From Megamerina dolium (Eukaryota; Arthropoda; Insecta; Diptera; Megamerinidae): DNA of 64,000 bases. Below, in pieces: positions 46,101-59,040 of the stretch (its first letter is position 1; each line of letters opens with the position of its first letter). The notes below the pieces were generated by a model that worked only from the letters and a program-made list of their open reading frames with translations, ran no database searches and was not told the DNA's origin. The stretch is taken from the NCBI GenBank assembly GCA_963854835.1, contig OY978525.1:52311429-52375428 (forward strand). Direction: 5' to 3'. A program made the translations under genes and the position numbers.

Positions 46101-49100
46101 CAAATTTTTTTGAAATTGCTGAAAAAGACAAATTCAAAATCCATTATTTTCACTAAAAATCGTGAAAAAAGCAGATTGCTTACAAAATAAATTGTATTGT
46201 AGGGGCTCAAACAAGTAAATTCAAAATGAATTGATTTCATTGAAAATCGTGAAATTTACAAATTGTGGCTAAACCAAATTGTTATGAAATTGCTGAAAAA
46301 GACAAATTCAAAATCCATTATTTTCACTAAAAATCGTGAAAAAAGCAGATTGCTTACAAAATAAATTGTATTGTAGGGGCTCAAACAAGTAAATTCAAAA
46401 TGAATTGATTTCATTGAAAATCGTGAAATTTTCAAATTGTGGCTAAACCAAATTTTTTTTGAAATTGCTGAAAAAGACAAATTCAAAATCCATTATTTTC
46501 ACTAAAAATCGTGAAAAAAGCAGATTGCTTACAAAATAAATTGTATTGTAGGGGCTCACACAAGTTAATTCAAAATGCATTATTTTCACTGAAAAACGTG
46601 GAAAATACAAATTGTGGCTAAACCAAATTTTTTTGAAATTGCTGAAAAAGTCAAATTTAAAATCCATTATTTTCACTAAAAATCGTGAAAAAAGCATATT
46701 GCTTACAAAATAAATTGTATTGAAGGGGTTCAAACAAGTAAATTCAAAATGAATTGATTTCATTAAAAAACGTGAAAAATACAAATTGTGGCTAAACCAA
46801 ATTTTTATGAAATTGCTGAAAAAGACAAATTCAAAATCCATTATTTTCACTAAAAATCGTAAAAAAAAAACAGATTGCTTACAAAATAAATTGTATTGAA
46901 GGGGTTCAAACAAGTTAATTCAAAATGAATTGATTTCATTGAAAAACCTGAAAAATACAAATTGTGGCTAAACCAAATTTTTTTGAAATTGCTGAAAAAG
47001 ACAAATTCAAAATCCATTATTTTCACTAAAAATCGTGAAAAAAGCATATTGCTTACAAAATAAATTGTATTGAAGGGGCTCAAACAAATAAATTCAAATT
47101 GAATTGATTTCATTGAAAATCGTGAAATTTACAAATTGTGGCTAAACCAAATTTTTTTGAAATTGCTGAAAAAGACAAATTCAAAATCCATTATTTTCAC
47201 TAAAAATCGTGAAGAAAGCAGATTGCTTACAAAATAAATTGTACTGAAGGGGCTCAAACAAGTAAATTCAAAATGAATTGATTTCATTGAAAAACGTGAA
47301 AAATACAAATTGTGGCTAAACCAAATTTTTATGAAATTATTGAAAAAGACAAATTCAAAATCCATTATTTTCACTAAAAATCGTAAAAAAAACAGATTGC
47401 TTACAAAATAAATTGTATTGAAGGGGTTCAAACAAGTTAATTCAAAATGAATTGATATCATTGAAAAACGTGAAATTTACAAATTGTGGCTAAACCAAAT
47501 TTTTTTGAAATTGCTGAAAAAGACAAATTCAAAATCCATTATTTTCACTAAAAATCGTGAAAAAAAGCAGATTGCTTACAAAATAAATTGTACTGAAGGG
47601 GCTCAAACAAGTAAATTCAAAATGAATTGATTTCATTGAAAATCGTGAAATTTACAAATTGTGGCTAAACCAAATTTTTTTTGAAATTGCTGAAAAAGAA
47701 ATTCAAAATCCATTATTTTCACTAAAAATCGTGAAAAAAGCAGATTGCTTACAAAATAAATTGTATTGAAGGGGCTCAAACAAGTTAATTCAAAATGCAT
47801 TATTTTCACTGAAAAACGTGGAAAATACAAATTGTGGCTAAACCAAATTTTTTTGAAATTGCTGAAAAAGTCAAATTTAAAATCCATTATTTTCACTAAA
47901 AATCGTGAAAAAAGCATATTGCTTACAAAATAAATTGTATTGAAGGGTCTCAAACAAATAAATTCAAATTGAATTGATTTCATTGAAAATCGTGAAATTT
48001 ACAAATTGTGGCTAAACCAAATTTTTTTGAAATTGCTGAAAAAGACAAATTCAAAATCCATTATTTTCACTAAAAATCGTGAAAAAACAGATTGCTTACA
48101 AAATAAATTGTATTGAAGGGGCTTACAAAATAAATTGTATTGAAGGGGCTCAAACAAGTTAATTCAAAATGAATTATTTTCATTGAATATCGTGAAAAAT
48201 ACAAATTGTGGCTAAAACAAATTATTTTATAATTGCTGAAAAAGACATATTCAAAATCCATTATTTTCACTAAAAATCGTGAAAAAAGCAGATTGCTTAC
48301 AAAATAAATTGTATTGAAGGGGCTCAAACAAGTAAATTCAAAATGAATTGATTTCATTGAAAATCGTGAAATTTACAAATTGTGGCTAAACCAAATATTT
48401 CTGAAATTGCTGAAAAAGACAAATTCATAATCAATTATTTTCACAAAAAATCGTGAAAAAACAGATTGGTTTCAAAATAAATTGTATTGAAGGGGCTCAA
48501 ACAAGTAAATTCAAAATGAATTGATTTCATTGAAAAACGTGAAAAATACAAATTGTGGCTAAACCAAATTTTTATGAAATTGCTGAAAAAGACAAATTCA
48601 AAATCCATTATTTTCACTAAAAATCGTAAAAAAAAAACAGATTGCTTACAAAATAAATTGTATTGAAGGGGTTCAAACAAGTTAATTCAAAATGCATTAT
48701 TTTCATTGAATATCGTGAGAAATACAAATTGTGGTCAAAACAAATTTTTTTGAGAAGGTTGAAAAAAGCAAATTCAAAATCCATTACTTTAACTAAAAAT
48801 AGTGAGAAAAACAGATTGCTTACAAAATAAATTGTATTGAAGGGGCTCAAACAAGTAAATTCAAAATGAATTGATTTCATTGAAAATCGTGAAATTTACA
48901 AATTGTGGCTAAACCAAATTTTTTTGAAATTGCTGAAAAAGACAAATTCAAAATCCATTATTTTCACTAAAAATCGTGAAAAAAGCAGATTGCTTACAGA
49001 ATAAATTGTATTGAAAGGGCTCAAACAAGTAAATTCAAAATGAATTGATTTCAATGAAAATCGTGAAATTTACAAATTGTGGCTAAACCAAATTATTTTG

Positions 49101-49433
49101 AAATTGCTGAAAAATACAATTTCAAAATCCATTATTTTCACCAAAAATCGTGAAAAAAGCAGATTGCTTACAAAATAAATTGTATTGAAGGGGCTCAAAC
49201 AAGTAAATTCAAAATGAATTGATTTCATTGAAAATCGTGAAATTTACAAATTGTGGCTAAACCAAATATTTCTGAAATTGCTGAAAAAGACAAATTCATA
49301 ATCAATTATTTTCACAAAAAATCGTGAAAAAACAGATTGGTTACAAAATAAATTGTATTGAAGGGGCTCAAACAAGTAAATTCAAAATGAATTGATTTCA
49401 TTGAAAATCGTGAAATTTACAAATTGTGGCTAA
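43122..49433. repeat. Roughly 6.5-kb segmental duplication in family B, copy 2
   Basis: Copy of 36475-42960, one dimer shorter, separated from it by about 160 bp. Correspondence ends where copy 1 returns to the usual ACCAAATTTTTTTG and copy 2 continues with ACCAAATATTTCTG. A further partial copy of its middle and end lies at 58369-61304 (offsets 12799 then 12625). Confidence 0.85.
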
Positions 49434-50220
49434 ACCAAATATTTCTGAAATTGCTGAAAAAGACAAATTCATAATCAATTATTTTCAAAAAAATCGTGAA
49501 AAAACAGATTGCTTACAAAATAAATTGTATTGAAGGGGCTTACAAAATAAATTGTATTGAAGGGGCTCAAACAAGTAAATTCAAAATGAATTGATTTCAT
49601 TGAAAATCGTGAAATTTACAAATTGTGGCTAAACCAAATATTTCTGAAATTGCTGAAAAAGACAAATTCATAATCAATTATTTTCACAAAAAATCGTGAA
49701 AAAACAGATTGGTTTCAAAATAAATTGTATTGAAGGGGCTCAAACAAGTAAATTCAAAATGAATTGATTTCATTGAAAATCGTGAAATTTACAAATTGTG
49801 GCTAAACCAAATATTTCTGAAATTGCTGAAAAAGACAAATTCATAATCAATTATTTTCACAAGAAATCGTGAAAAAACAGATTGGTTACAAAATAAATTG
49901 TATTGAAGGGGCTCAAACAAGTAAATTCAAAATGAATTGATTTCATTGAAAATCGTGAAATTTACAAATTTGGCTAACCAAATTTTTTTGAAATTGCTGA
50001 AAAAAGCAAATAAAAAATCCATTATTTTCACAAAAAATCGTGAAAAAACAGATTGGTTACAAAATAAATTGTATTGAAGGGGCTCAAACAAGTAAATTCA
50101 AAATGAATTGATTTCATTGAAAATCGTGAAATTTACAAATTGTGGCTAAACCAAATATTTCTGAAATTGCTGAAAAAGACAAATTCATAATCAATTATTT
50201 TCAAAAAAATCGTGAAAAAA
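49240..50220. repeat. Cluster of b2 variant with ATATTTCTG and TCATAATCAATTATTTTC
   Basis: Successive dimers carry a b2 subtype with ACCAAATATTTCTGAAATTG, TTCATAATCAATTATTTTCA, and often CAGATTGGTT at the end. The same subtype appears singly near 41920, 42790 and 48395, and again as a cluster at about 61015-62880. It is a local subfamily within family B. Confidence 0.85.
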
Positions 50221-50360
50221 CAGATTGCTTACAAAATAAATTGTATTGAAGGGGCTTACAAAATAAATTGTATTGAAGGGGCTCAAACAAGTAAATTCAA
50301 AATGAATTGATTTCATTGAAAATCGTGAAATTTACAAATTGTGGCTAAACCAAATTTTTA

Positions 50361-52811
50361 TGAAATTGCAAAAAAGACAAATTCAAAATCCATTATTTTC
50401 ACTAAAAATCGTGAAAAAAGCAGATTGCTTTTTTGAAAGGGCTCAAACAAATATATTCAAAATGAATTGATTTCAATGAAAATCGTGAAATTTACAAATT
50501 GTGGCTAAACCAAATTATTTTGAAATTGCTGAAAAAGACATATTCAAAATCCATTATTTTCACTAAAAATCGTGAAAAAACAGATTGCTTACAAAATAAA
50601 TTGTATTGAAGGGGCTCAAACAAGTAAATTCAAAATGCATTATTTTCACTGATAAACGTGGAAAATACAAATTGTGGCTAAACCAAATTTTTTTGAAATT
50701 GCTGAAAAAGTCAAATTTAAAATCCATTATTTTCACTAAAAATCGTGAAAAAAGCATATTGCTTACAAAATAAATTGTATTGAAGGGGTTCAAATAAGTA
50801 AATTCAAAATGAATTGATTTCATTAAAAAACGTGAAAAATACAAATTGTGGCTAAACCAATTTTTTATGAAATTGCTGAAAAAGACAAATTCAAAATCCA
50901 TTATTTTCACTAAAAATCGTAAAAAAAACAGATTGCTTACAAAATAAATTGTATTGAAGGGGTTCAAACAAGTTAATTCAAAATGAATTGATTTCATTGA
51001 AAAACGTGAAAAATACAAATTGTGGCTAAACCAAATTTTTTTGAAATTGCTGAAAAAGACAAATTCAAAATCCATTATTTTCACTAAAAATCGTGAAAGA
51101 AGCAGATTGCTTACAAAATAAATTGTATTGTAGGGGCTCAAACAAGTAAATTCAAAATGAATTGATTTTATTGAAAATCGTGAAATTTCCAAATTGTGGC
51201 TAAACCAAATTTTTTTGAAATTGCTGAAAAAGACAAATTCAAAATCCATTATTTTCACTAAAAATCGTGAAAAAAGCATATTTCTTACAAAATAAATTGT
51301 ATTGTAGGGGCTCAAACAAGTAAATTCAAAATGAATTGATTTCATTGAAAATCGTGAATAATACAAATTGTGGCTAAACCAAATTTTTTTGAAATTGCTG
51401 AAAAAGACAAATTCAAAATCCATTATTTTCACTAAAAATCGTGAAAAAAGCATATTGCTTACAAAATAAATTGTATTGAAGGAGCTCAAACAAGTAAATT
51501 CAAAATGAATTGATTTCATTGAAAATCGTGAATAATACAAATTGTGGCTAAACCAAATTTTTTTGAAATTGCTGAAAAAGACAAATTCAAAATCCATTAT
51601 TTTCACTAAAAATCGTGAAAAAAGCATATTGCTTACAAAATAAATTGTATTGAAGGGGCTCAAACAAGTAAATTAAAAATGAATTGATTTCATTGAAAAA
51701 CGTGAAAAATACAAATTGTGGCTAAACCAAATTTTTTTGAAATTGCTGAAAAAGTCAAATTTAAAATCCATTATTTTCACTAAAAATCGTGAAAAAAGCA
51801 GATTGCTTACAAAATAAATTGTATTGTAGGGGCTCAAACAAGTAAATTCAAAATGAATTGATTTCATTGAAAATCGTGAAATTTTCAAATTGTGGCTAAA
51901 CCAAATTTTTTTTGAAATTGCTGAAAAAGACAAATTCAAAATCCATTATTTTCACTAAAAATCGTGAAAAAAGCAGATTGCTTACAAAATAAATTGTATT
52001 GTAGGGGCTCACACAAGTTAATTCAAAATGCATTATTTTCACTGAAAAACGTGGAAAATACAAATTGTGGCTAAACCAAATTTTTTTGAAATTGCTGAAA
52101 AAGTCAAATTTAAAATCCATTATTTTCACTAAAAATCGTGAAAAAAGCATATTGTTTACAAAATAAATTGTATTGAAGGGGTTCAAACAAGTAAATTCAA
52201 AATGAATTGATTTCATTAAAAAACGTGAAAAATACAAATTGTGGCTAAACCAAATTTTTATGAAATTGCTGAAAAAGACAAATTCAAAATCCATTATTTT
52301 CACTAAAAATCGTAAAAAAAAAACAGATTGCTTACAAAATAAATTGTATTGAAGGGGTTCAAACAAGTTAATTCAAAATGAATTGATTTCATTGAAAAAC
52401 GTGAAAAATACAAATTGTGGCTAAACCAAATTTTTTTGAAATTGCTGAAAAAGACAAATTCAAAATCCATTATTTTCACTAAAAATCGTGAAAAAAGCAG
52501 ATTGCTTACAAAATAAATTGTATTGTAGGGGCTCAAACAAGTAAATTCAAAATGAATTGATTTCATTGAAAATCGTGAAATTTACAAATTGTGGCTAAAC
52601 CAAATTGTTATGAAATTGCTGAAAAAGACAAATTCAAAATCCATTATTTTCACTAAAAATCGTGAAAAAAGCAGATTGCTTACAAAATAAATTGTATTGA
52701 AGGGGCTTACAAAATAAATTGTATTGAAGGGGCTCAAACAAGTAAATTCAAAATGAATTGATTTCATTGAAAATCGTGAAATTTACAAATTGTGGCTAAA
52801 CCAAATTTTTA
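50361..52811. repeat. 2,451-bp higher-order unit, copy 1
   Basis: Begins at a junction with GAAATTGCAAAAAAGAC followed by a shortened b1 (GATTGCTTTTTTGAAAGGG). The same junction recurs at 52812 and 56834. The internal order of variants matches through the block containing ATTTTATTGAAAATCG and CATATTTCTTAC. Confidence 0.88.
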
Positions 52812-55800
52812 TGAAATTGCAAAAAAGACAAATTCAAAATCCATTATTTTCACTAAAAATCGTGAAAAAAGCAGATTGCTTTTTTGAAAGGGCTCAAACA
52901 AATATATTCAAAATGAATTGATTTCAATGAAAATCGTGAAATTTACAAATTGTGGCTAAACCAAATTATTTTGAAATTGCTGAAAAAGACATATTCAAAA
53001 TCCATTATTTTCACTAAAAATCGTGAAAAAACAGATTGCTTACAAAATAAATTGTATTGAAGGGGCTCAAACAAGTAAATTCAAAATGCATTATTTTCAC
53101 TGATAAACGTGGAAAATACAAATTGTGGCTAAACCAAATTTTTTTGAAATTGCTGAAAAAGTCAAATTTAAAATCCATTATTTTCACTAAAAATCGTGAA
53201 AAAAGCATATTGCTTACAAAATAAATTGTATTGAAGGGGTTCAAATAAGTAAATTCAAAATGAATTGATTTCATTAAAAAACGTGAAAAATACAAATTGT
53301 GGCTAAACCAATTTTTTATGAAATTGCTGAAAAAGACAAATTCAAAATCCATTATTTTCACTAAAAATCGTAAAAAAAACAGATTGCTTACAAAATAAAT
53401 TGTATTGAAGGGGTTCAAACAAGTTAATTCAAAATGAATTGATTTCATTGAAAAACGTGAAAAATACAAATTGTGGCTAAACCAAATTTTTTTGAAATTG
53501 CTGAAAAAGACAAATTCAAAATCCATTATTTTCACTAAAAATCGTGAAAGAAGCAGATTGCTTACAAAATAAATTGTATTGTAGGGGCTCAAACAAGTAA
53601 ATTCAAAATGAATTGATTTTATTGAAAATCGTGAAATTTCCAAATTGTGGCTAAACCAAATTTTTTTGAAATTGCTGAAAAAGACAAATTCAAAATCCAT
53701 TATTTTCACTAAAAATCGTGAAAAAAGCATATTTCTTACAAAATAAATTGTATTGTAGGGGCTCAAACAAGTAAATTCAAAATGAATTGATTTCATTGAA
53801 AATCGTGAATAATACAAATTGTGGCTAAACCAAATTTTTTTGAAATTGCTGAAAAAGACAAATTCAAAATCCATTATTTTCACTAAAAATCGTGAAAAAA
53901 GCATATTGCTTACAAAATAAATTGTATTGAAGGAGCTCAAACAAGTAAATTCAAAATGAATTGATTTCATTGAAAATCGTGAATAATACAAATTGTGGCT
54001 AAACCAAATTTTTTTGAAATTGCTGAAAAAGACAAATTCAAAATCCATTATTTTCACTAAAAATCGTGAAAAAAGCATATTGCTTACAAAATAAATTGTA
54101 TTGAAGGGGCTCAAACAAGTAAATTAAAAATGAATTGATTTCATTGAAAAACGTGAAAAATACAAATTGTGGCTAAACCAAATTTTTTTGAAATTGCTGA
54201 AAAAGTCAAATTTAAAATCCATTATTTTCACTAAAAATCGTGAAAAAAGCAGATTGCTTACAAAATAAATTGTATTGTAGGGGCTCAAACAAGTAAATTC
54301 AAAATGAATTGATTTCATTGAAAATCGTGAAATTTTCAAATTGTGGCTAAACCAAATTTTTTTTGAAATTGCTGAAAAAGACAAATTCAAAATCCATTAT
54401 TTTCACTAAAAATCGTGAAAAAAGCAGATTGCTTACAAAATAAATTGTATTGTAGGGGCTCACACAAGTTAATTCAAAATGCATTATTTTCACTGAAAAA
54501 CGTGGAAAATACAAATTGTGGCTAAACCAAATTTTTTTGAAATTGCTGAAAAAGTCAAATTTAAAATCCATTATTTTCACTAAAAATCGTGAAAAAAGCA
54601 TATTGTTTACAAAATAAATTGTATTGAAGGGGTTCAAACAAGTAAATTCAAAATGAATTGATTTCATTAAAAAACGTGAAAAATACAAATTGTGGCTAAA
54701 CCAAATTTTTATGAAATTGCTGAAAAAGACAAATTCAAAATCCAATATTTTCACTAAAAATCGTAAAAAAAAAACAGATTGCTTACAAAATAAATTGTAT
54801 TGAAGGGGTTCAAACAAGTTAATTCAAAATGAATTGATTTCATTGAAAAACGTGAAAAATACAAATTGTGGCTAAACCAAATTTTTTTGAAATTGCTGAA
54901 AAAGACAAATTCAAAATCCATTATTTTCACTAAAAATCGTGAAAAAAGCAGATTGCTTACAAAATAAATTGTATTGTAGGGGCTCAAACAAGTAAATTCA
55001 AAATGAATTGATTTCATTGAAAATCGTGAAATATACAAATTGTGGCTAAACCAAATTGTTATGAAATTGCTGAAAAAGACAAATTCAAAATCCATTATTT
55101 TCACTAAAAATCGTGAAAAAAGCAGATTGCTTACAAAATAAATTGTATTGTAGGGGCTCAAACAAGTAAATTCAAAATGAATTGATTTCATTGAAAATCG
55201 TGAAATTTTCAAATTGTGGCTAAACCAAATTTTTTTTGAAATTGCTGAAAAAGACAAATTCAAAATCCATTATTTTCACTAAAAATCGTGAAAAAAGCAT
55301 ATTGCTTACAAAATAAATTGTATTGAAGGGGCTCAAACAAGTAAATTAAAAATGAATTGATTTCATTGAAAAACGTGAAAAATACAAATTGTGGCTAAAC
55401 CAAATTTTTTTGAAATTGCTGAAAAAGACAAATTCAAAATCCATTATTTTCACTAAAAATCGTGAAAAAAGCAGATTGCTTACAAAATAAATTGTATTGT
55501 AGGGGCTCAAACAAGTAAATTCAAAATGAATTGATTTCATTGAAAATCGTGAAATTTACAAATTGTGGCTAAACCAAATTGTTATGAAATTGCTGAAAAA
55601 GACAAATTCAAAATCCATTATTTTCACTAAAAATCGTGAAAAAAGCAGATTGCTTACAAAATAAATTGTATTGTAGGGGCTCAAACAAGTAAATTCAAAA
55701 TGAATTGATTTCATTGAAAATCGTGAAATTTTCAAATTGTGGCTAAACCAAATTTTTTTTGAAATTGCTGAAAAAGACAAATTCAAAATCCATTATTTTC

Positions 55801-56833
55801 ACTAAAAATCGTGAAAAAAGCATATTGCTTACAAAATAAATTGTATTGAAGGGGCTCAAACAAGTAAATTCAAAATGAATTGATTTCATTGAAAATCGTG
55901 AAATTTTCAAATTGTGGCTAAACCAAATTTTTTTTGAAATTGCTGAAAAAGACAAATTCAAAATCCATTATTTTCACTAAAAATCGTGAAAAAAGCAGAT
56001 TGCTTACAAAATAAATTGTATTGTAGGGGCTCACACAAGTTAATTCAAAATGCATTATTTTCACTGAAAAACGTGGAAAATACAAATTGTGGCTAAACCA
56101 AATTTTTTTGAAATTGCTGAAAAAGTCAAATTTAAAATCCATTATTTTCACTAAAAATCGTGAAAAAAGCATATTGTTTACAAAATAAATTGTATTGAAG
56201 GGGTTCAAACAAGTAAATTCAAAATGAATTGATTTCATTAAAAAACGTGAAAAATACAAATTGTGGCTAAACCAAATTTTTATGAAATTGCTGAAAAAGA
56301 CAAATTCAAAATCCATTATTTTCACTAAAAATCGTAAAAAAAAAACAGATTGCTTACAAAATAAATTGTATTGAAGGGGTTCAAACAAGTTAATTCAAAA
56401 TGAATTGATTTCATTGAAAAACGTGAAAAATACAAATTGTGGCTAAACCAAATTTTTTTGAAATTGCTGAAAAAGACAAATTCAAAATCCATTATTTTCA
56501 CTAAAAATCGTGAAAAAAGCAGATTGCTTACAAAATAAATTGTATTGTAGGGGCTCAAACAAGTAAATTCAAAATGAATTGATTTCATTGAAAATCGTGA
56601 AATTTACAAATTGTGGCTAAACCAAATTGTTATGAAATTGCTGAAAAAGACAAATTCAAAATCCATTATTTTCACTAAAAATCGTGAAAAAAGCAGATTG
56701 CTTACAAAATAAATTGTATTGAAGGGGCTTACAAAATAAATTGTATTGAAGGGGCTCAAACAAGTAAATTCAAAATGAATTGATTTCATTGAAAATCGTG
56801 AAATTTACAAATTGTGGCTAAACCAAATTTTTA
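52812..56833. repeat. 4,022-bp higher-order unit, expanded relative of the 2,451-bp unit
   Basis: Starts at the same junction as 50361 and is colinear with that unit at offset 2451 until about 55000. It then carries about 1,571 bp extra (nine dimers plus 5 bp), made of further copies of dimers already present, before returning to the shared end with the 27-bp microduplication. Confidence 0.86.
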
Positions 56834-59040
56834 TGAAATTGCAAAAAAGACAAATTCAAAATCCATTATTTTCACTAAAAATCGTGAAAAAAGCAGATTG
56901 CTTTTTTGAAAGGGCTCAAACAAATATATTCAAAATGAATTGATTTCAATGAAAATCGTGAAATTTACAAATTGTGGCTAAACCAAATTATTTTGAAATT
57001 GCTGAAAAAGACATATTCAAAATCCATTATTTTCACTAAAAATCGTGAAAAAACAGATTGCTTACAAAATAAATTGTATTGAAGGGGCTCAAACAAGTAA
57101 ATTCAAAATGCATTATTTTCACTGATAAACGTGGAAAATACAAATTGTGGCTAAACCAAATTTTTTTGAAATTGCTGAAAAAGTCAAATTTAAAATCCAT
57201 TATTTTCACTAAAAATCGTGAAAAAAGCATATTGCTTACAAAATAAATTGTATTGAAGGGGTTCAAATAAGTAAATTCAAAATGAATTGATTTCATTAAA
57301 AAACGTGAAAAATACAAATTGTGGCTAAACCAATTTTTTATGAAATTGCTGAAAAAGACAAATTCAAAATCCATTATTTTCACTAAAAATCGTAAAAAAA
57401 ACAGATTGCTTACAAAATAAATTGTATTGAAGGGGTTCAAACAAGTTAATTCAAAATGAATTGATTTCATTGAAAAACGTGAAAAATACAAATTGTGGCT
57501 AAACCAAATTTTTTTGAAATTGCTGAAAAAGACAAATTCAAAATCCATTATTTTCACTAAAAATCGTGAAAGAAGCAGATTGCTTACAAAATAAATTGTA
57601 TTGTAGGGGCTCAAACAAGTAAATTCAAAATGAATTGATTTTATTGAAAATCGTGAAATTTCCAAATTGTGGCTAAACCAAATTTTTTTGAAATTGCTGA
57701 AAAAGACAAATTCAAAATCCATTATTTTCACTAAAAATCGTGAAAAAAGCATATTTCTTACAAAATAAATTGTATTGTAGGGGCTCAAACAAGTAAATTC
57801 AAAATGAATTGATTTCATTGAAAATCGTGAATAATACAAATTGTGGCTAAACCAAATTTTTTTGAAATTGCTGAAAAAGACAAATTCAAAATCCATTATT
57901 TTCACTAAAAATCGTGAAAAAAGCATATTGCTTACAAAATAAATTGTATTGAAGGAGCTCAAACAAGTAAATTCAAAATGAATTGATTTCATTGAAAATC
58001 GTGAATAATACAAATTGTGGCTAAACCAAATTTTTTTGAAATTGCTGAAAAAGACAAATTCAAAATCCATTATTTTCACTAAAAATCGTGAAAAAAGCAT
58101 ATTGCTTACAAAATAAATTGTATTGAAGGGGCTCAAACAAGTAAATTAAAAATGAATTGATTTCATTGAAAAACGTGAAAAATACAAATTGTGGCTAAAC
58201 CAAATTTTTTTGAAATTGCTGAAAAAGTCAAATTTAAAATCCATTATTTTCACTAAAAATCGTGAAAAAAGCAGATTGCTTACAAAATAAATTGTATTGT
58301 AGGGGCTCAAACAAGTAAATTCAAAATGAATTGATTTCATTGAAAATCGTGAAATTTTCAAATTGTGGCTAAACCAAATTTTTTTTGAAATTGCTGAAAA
58401 AGACAAATTCAAAATCCATTATTTTCACTAAAAATCGTGAAAAAAGCAGATTGCTTACAAAATAAATTGTATTGTAGGGGCTCACACAAGTTAATTCAAA
58501 ATGCATTATTTTCACTGAAAAACGTGGAAAATACAAATTGTGGCTAAACCAAATTTTTTTGAAATTGCTGAAAAAGTCAAATTTAAAATCCATTATTTTC
58601 ACTAAAAATCGTGAAAAAAGCATATTGTTTACAAAATAAATTGTATTGAAGGGGTTCAAACAAGTAAATTCAAAATGAATTGATTTCATTAAAAAACGTG
58701 AAAAATACAAATTGTGGCTAAACCAAATTTTTATGAAATTGCTGAAAAAGACAAATTCAAAATCCATTATTTTCACTAAAAATCGTAAAAAAAAAACAGA
58801 TTGCTTACAAAATAAATTGTATTGAAGGGGTTCAAACAAGTTAATTCAAAATGAATTGATTTCATTGAAAAACGTGAAAAATACAAATTGTGGCTAAACC
58901 AAATTTTTTTGAAATTGCTGAAAAAGACAAATTCAAAATCCATTATTTTCACTAAAAATCGTGAAAAAAGCAGATTGCTTACAAAATAAATTGTATTGTA
59001 GGGGCTCAAACAAGTAAATTCAAAATGAATTGATTTCATT
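56834..59040. repeat. Third copy of the 2.45/4.02-kb unit
   Basis: Colinear with 52812 onward at offset 4022. From about 58369 the sequence also matches the 45570-48680 part of the 6.5-kb duplication, so this block is a mosaic that links two of the larger duplications. Confidence 0.84.
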
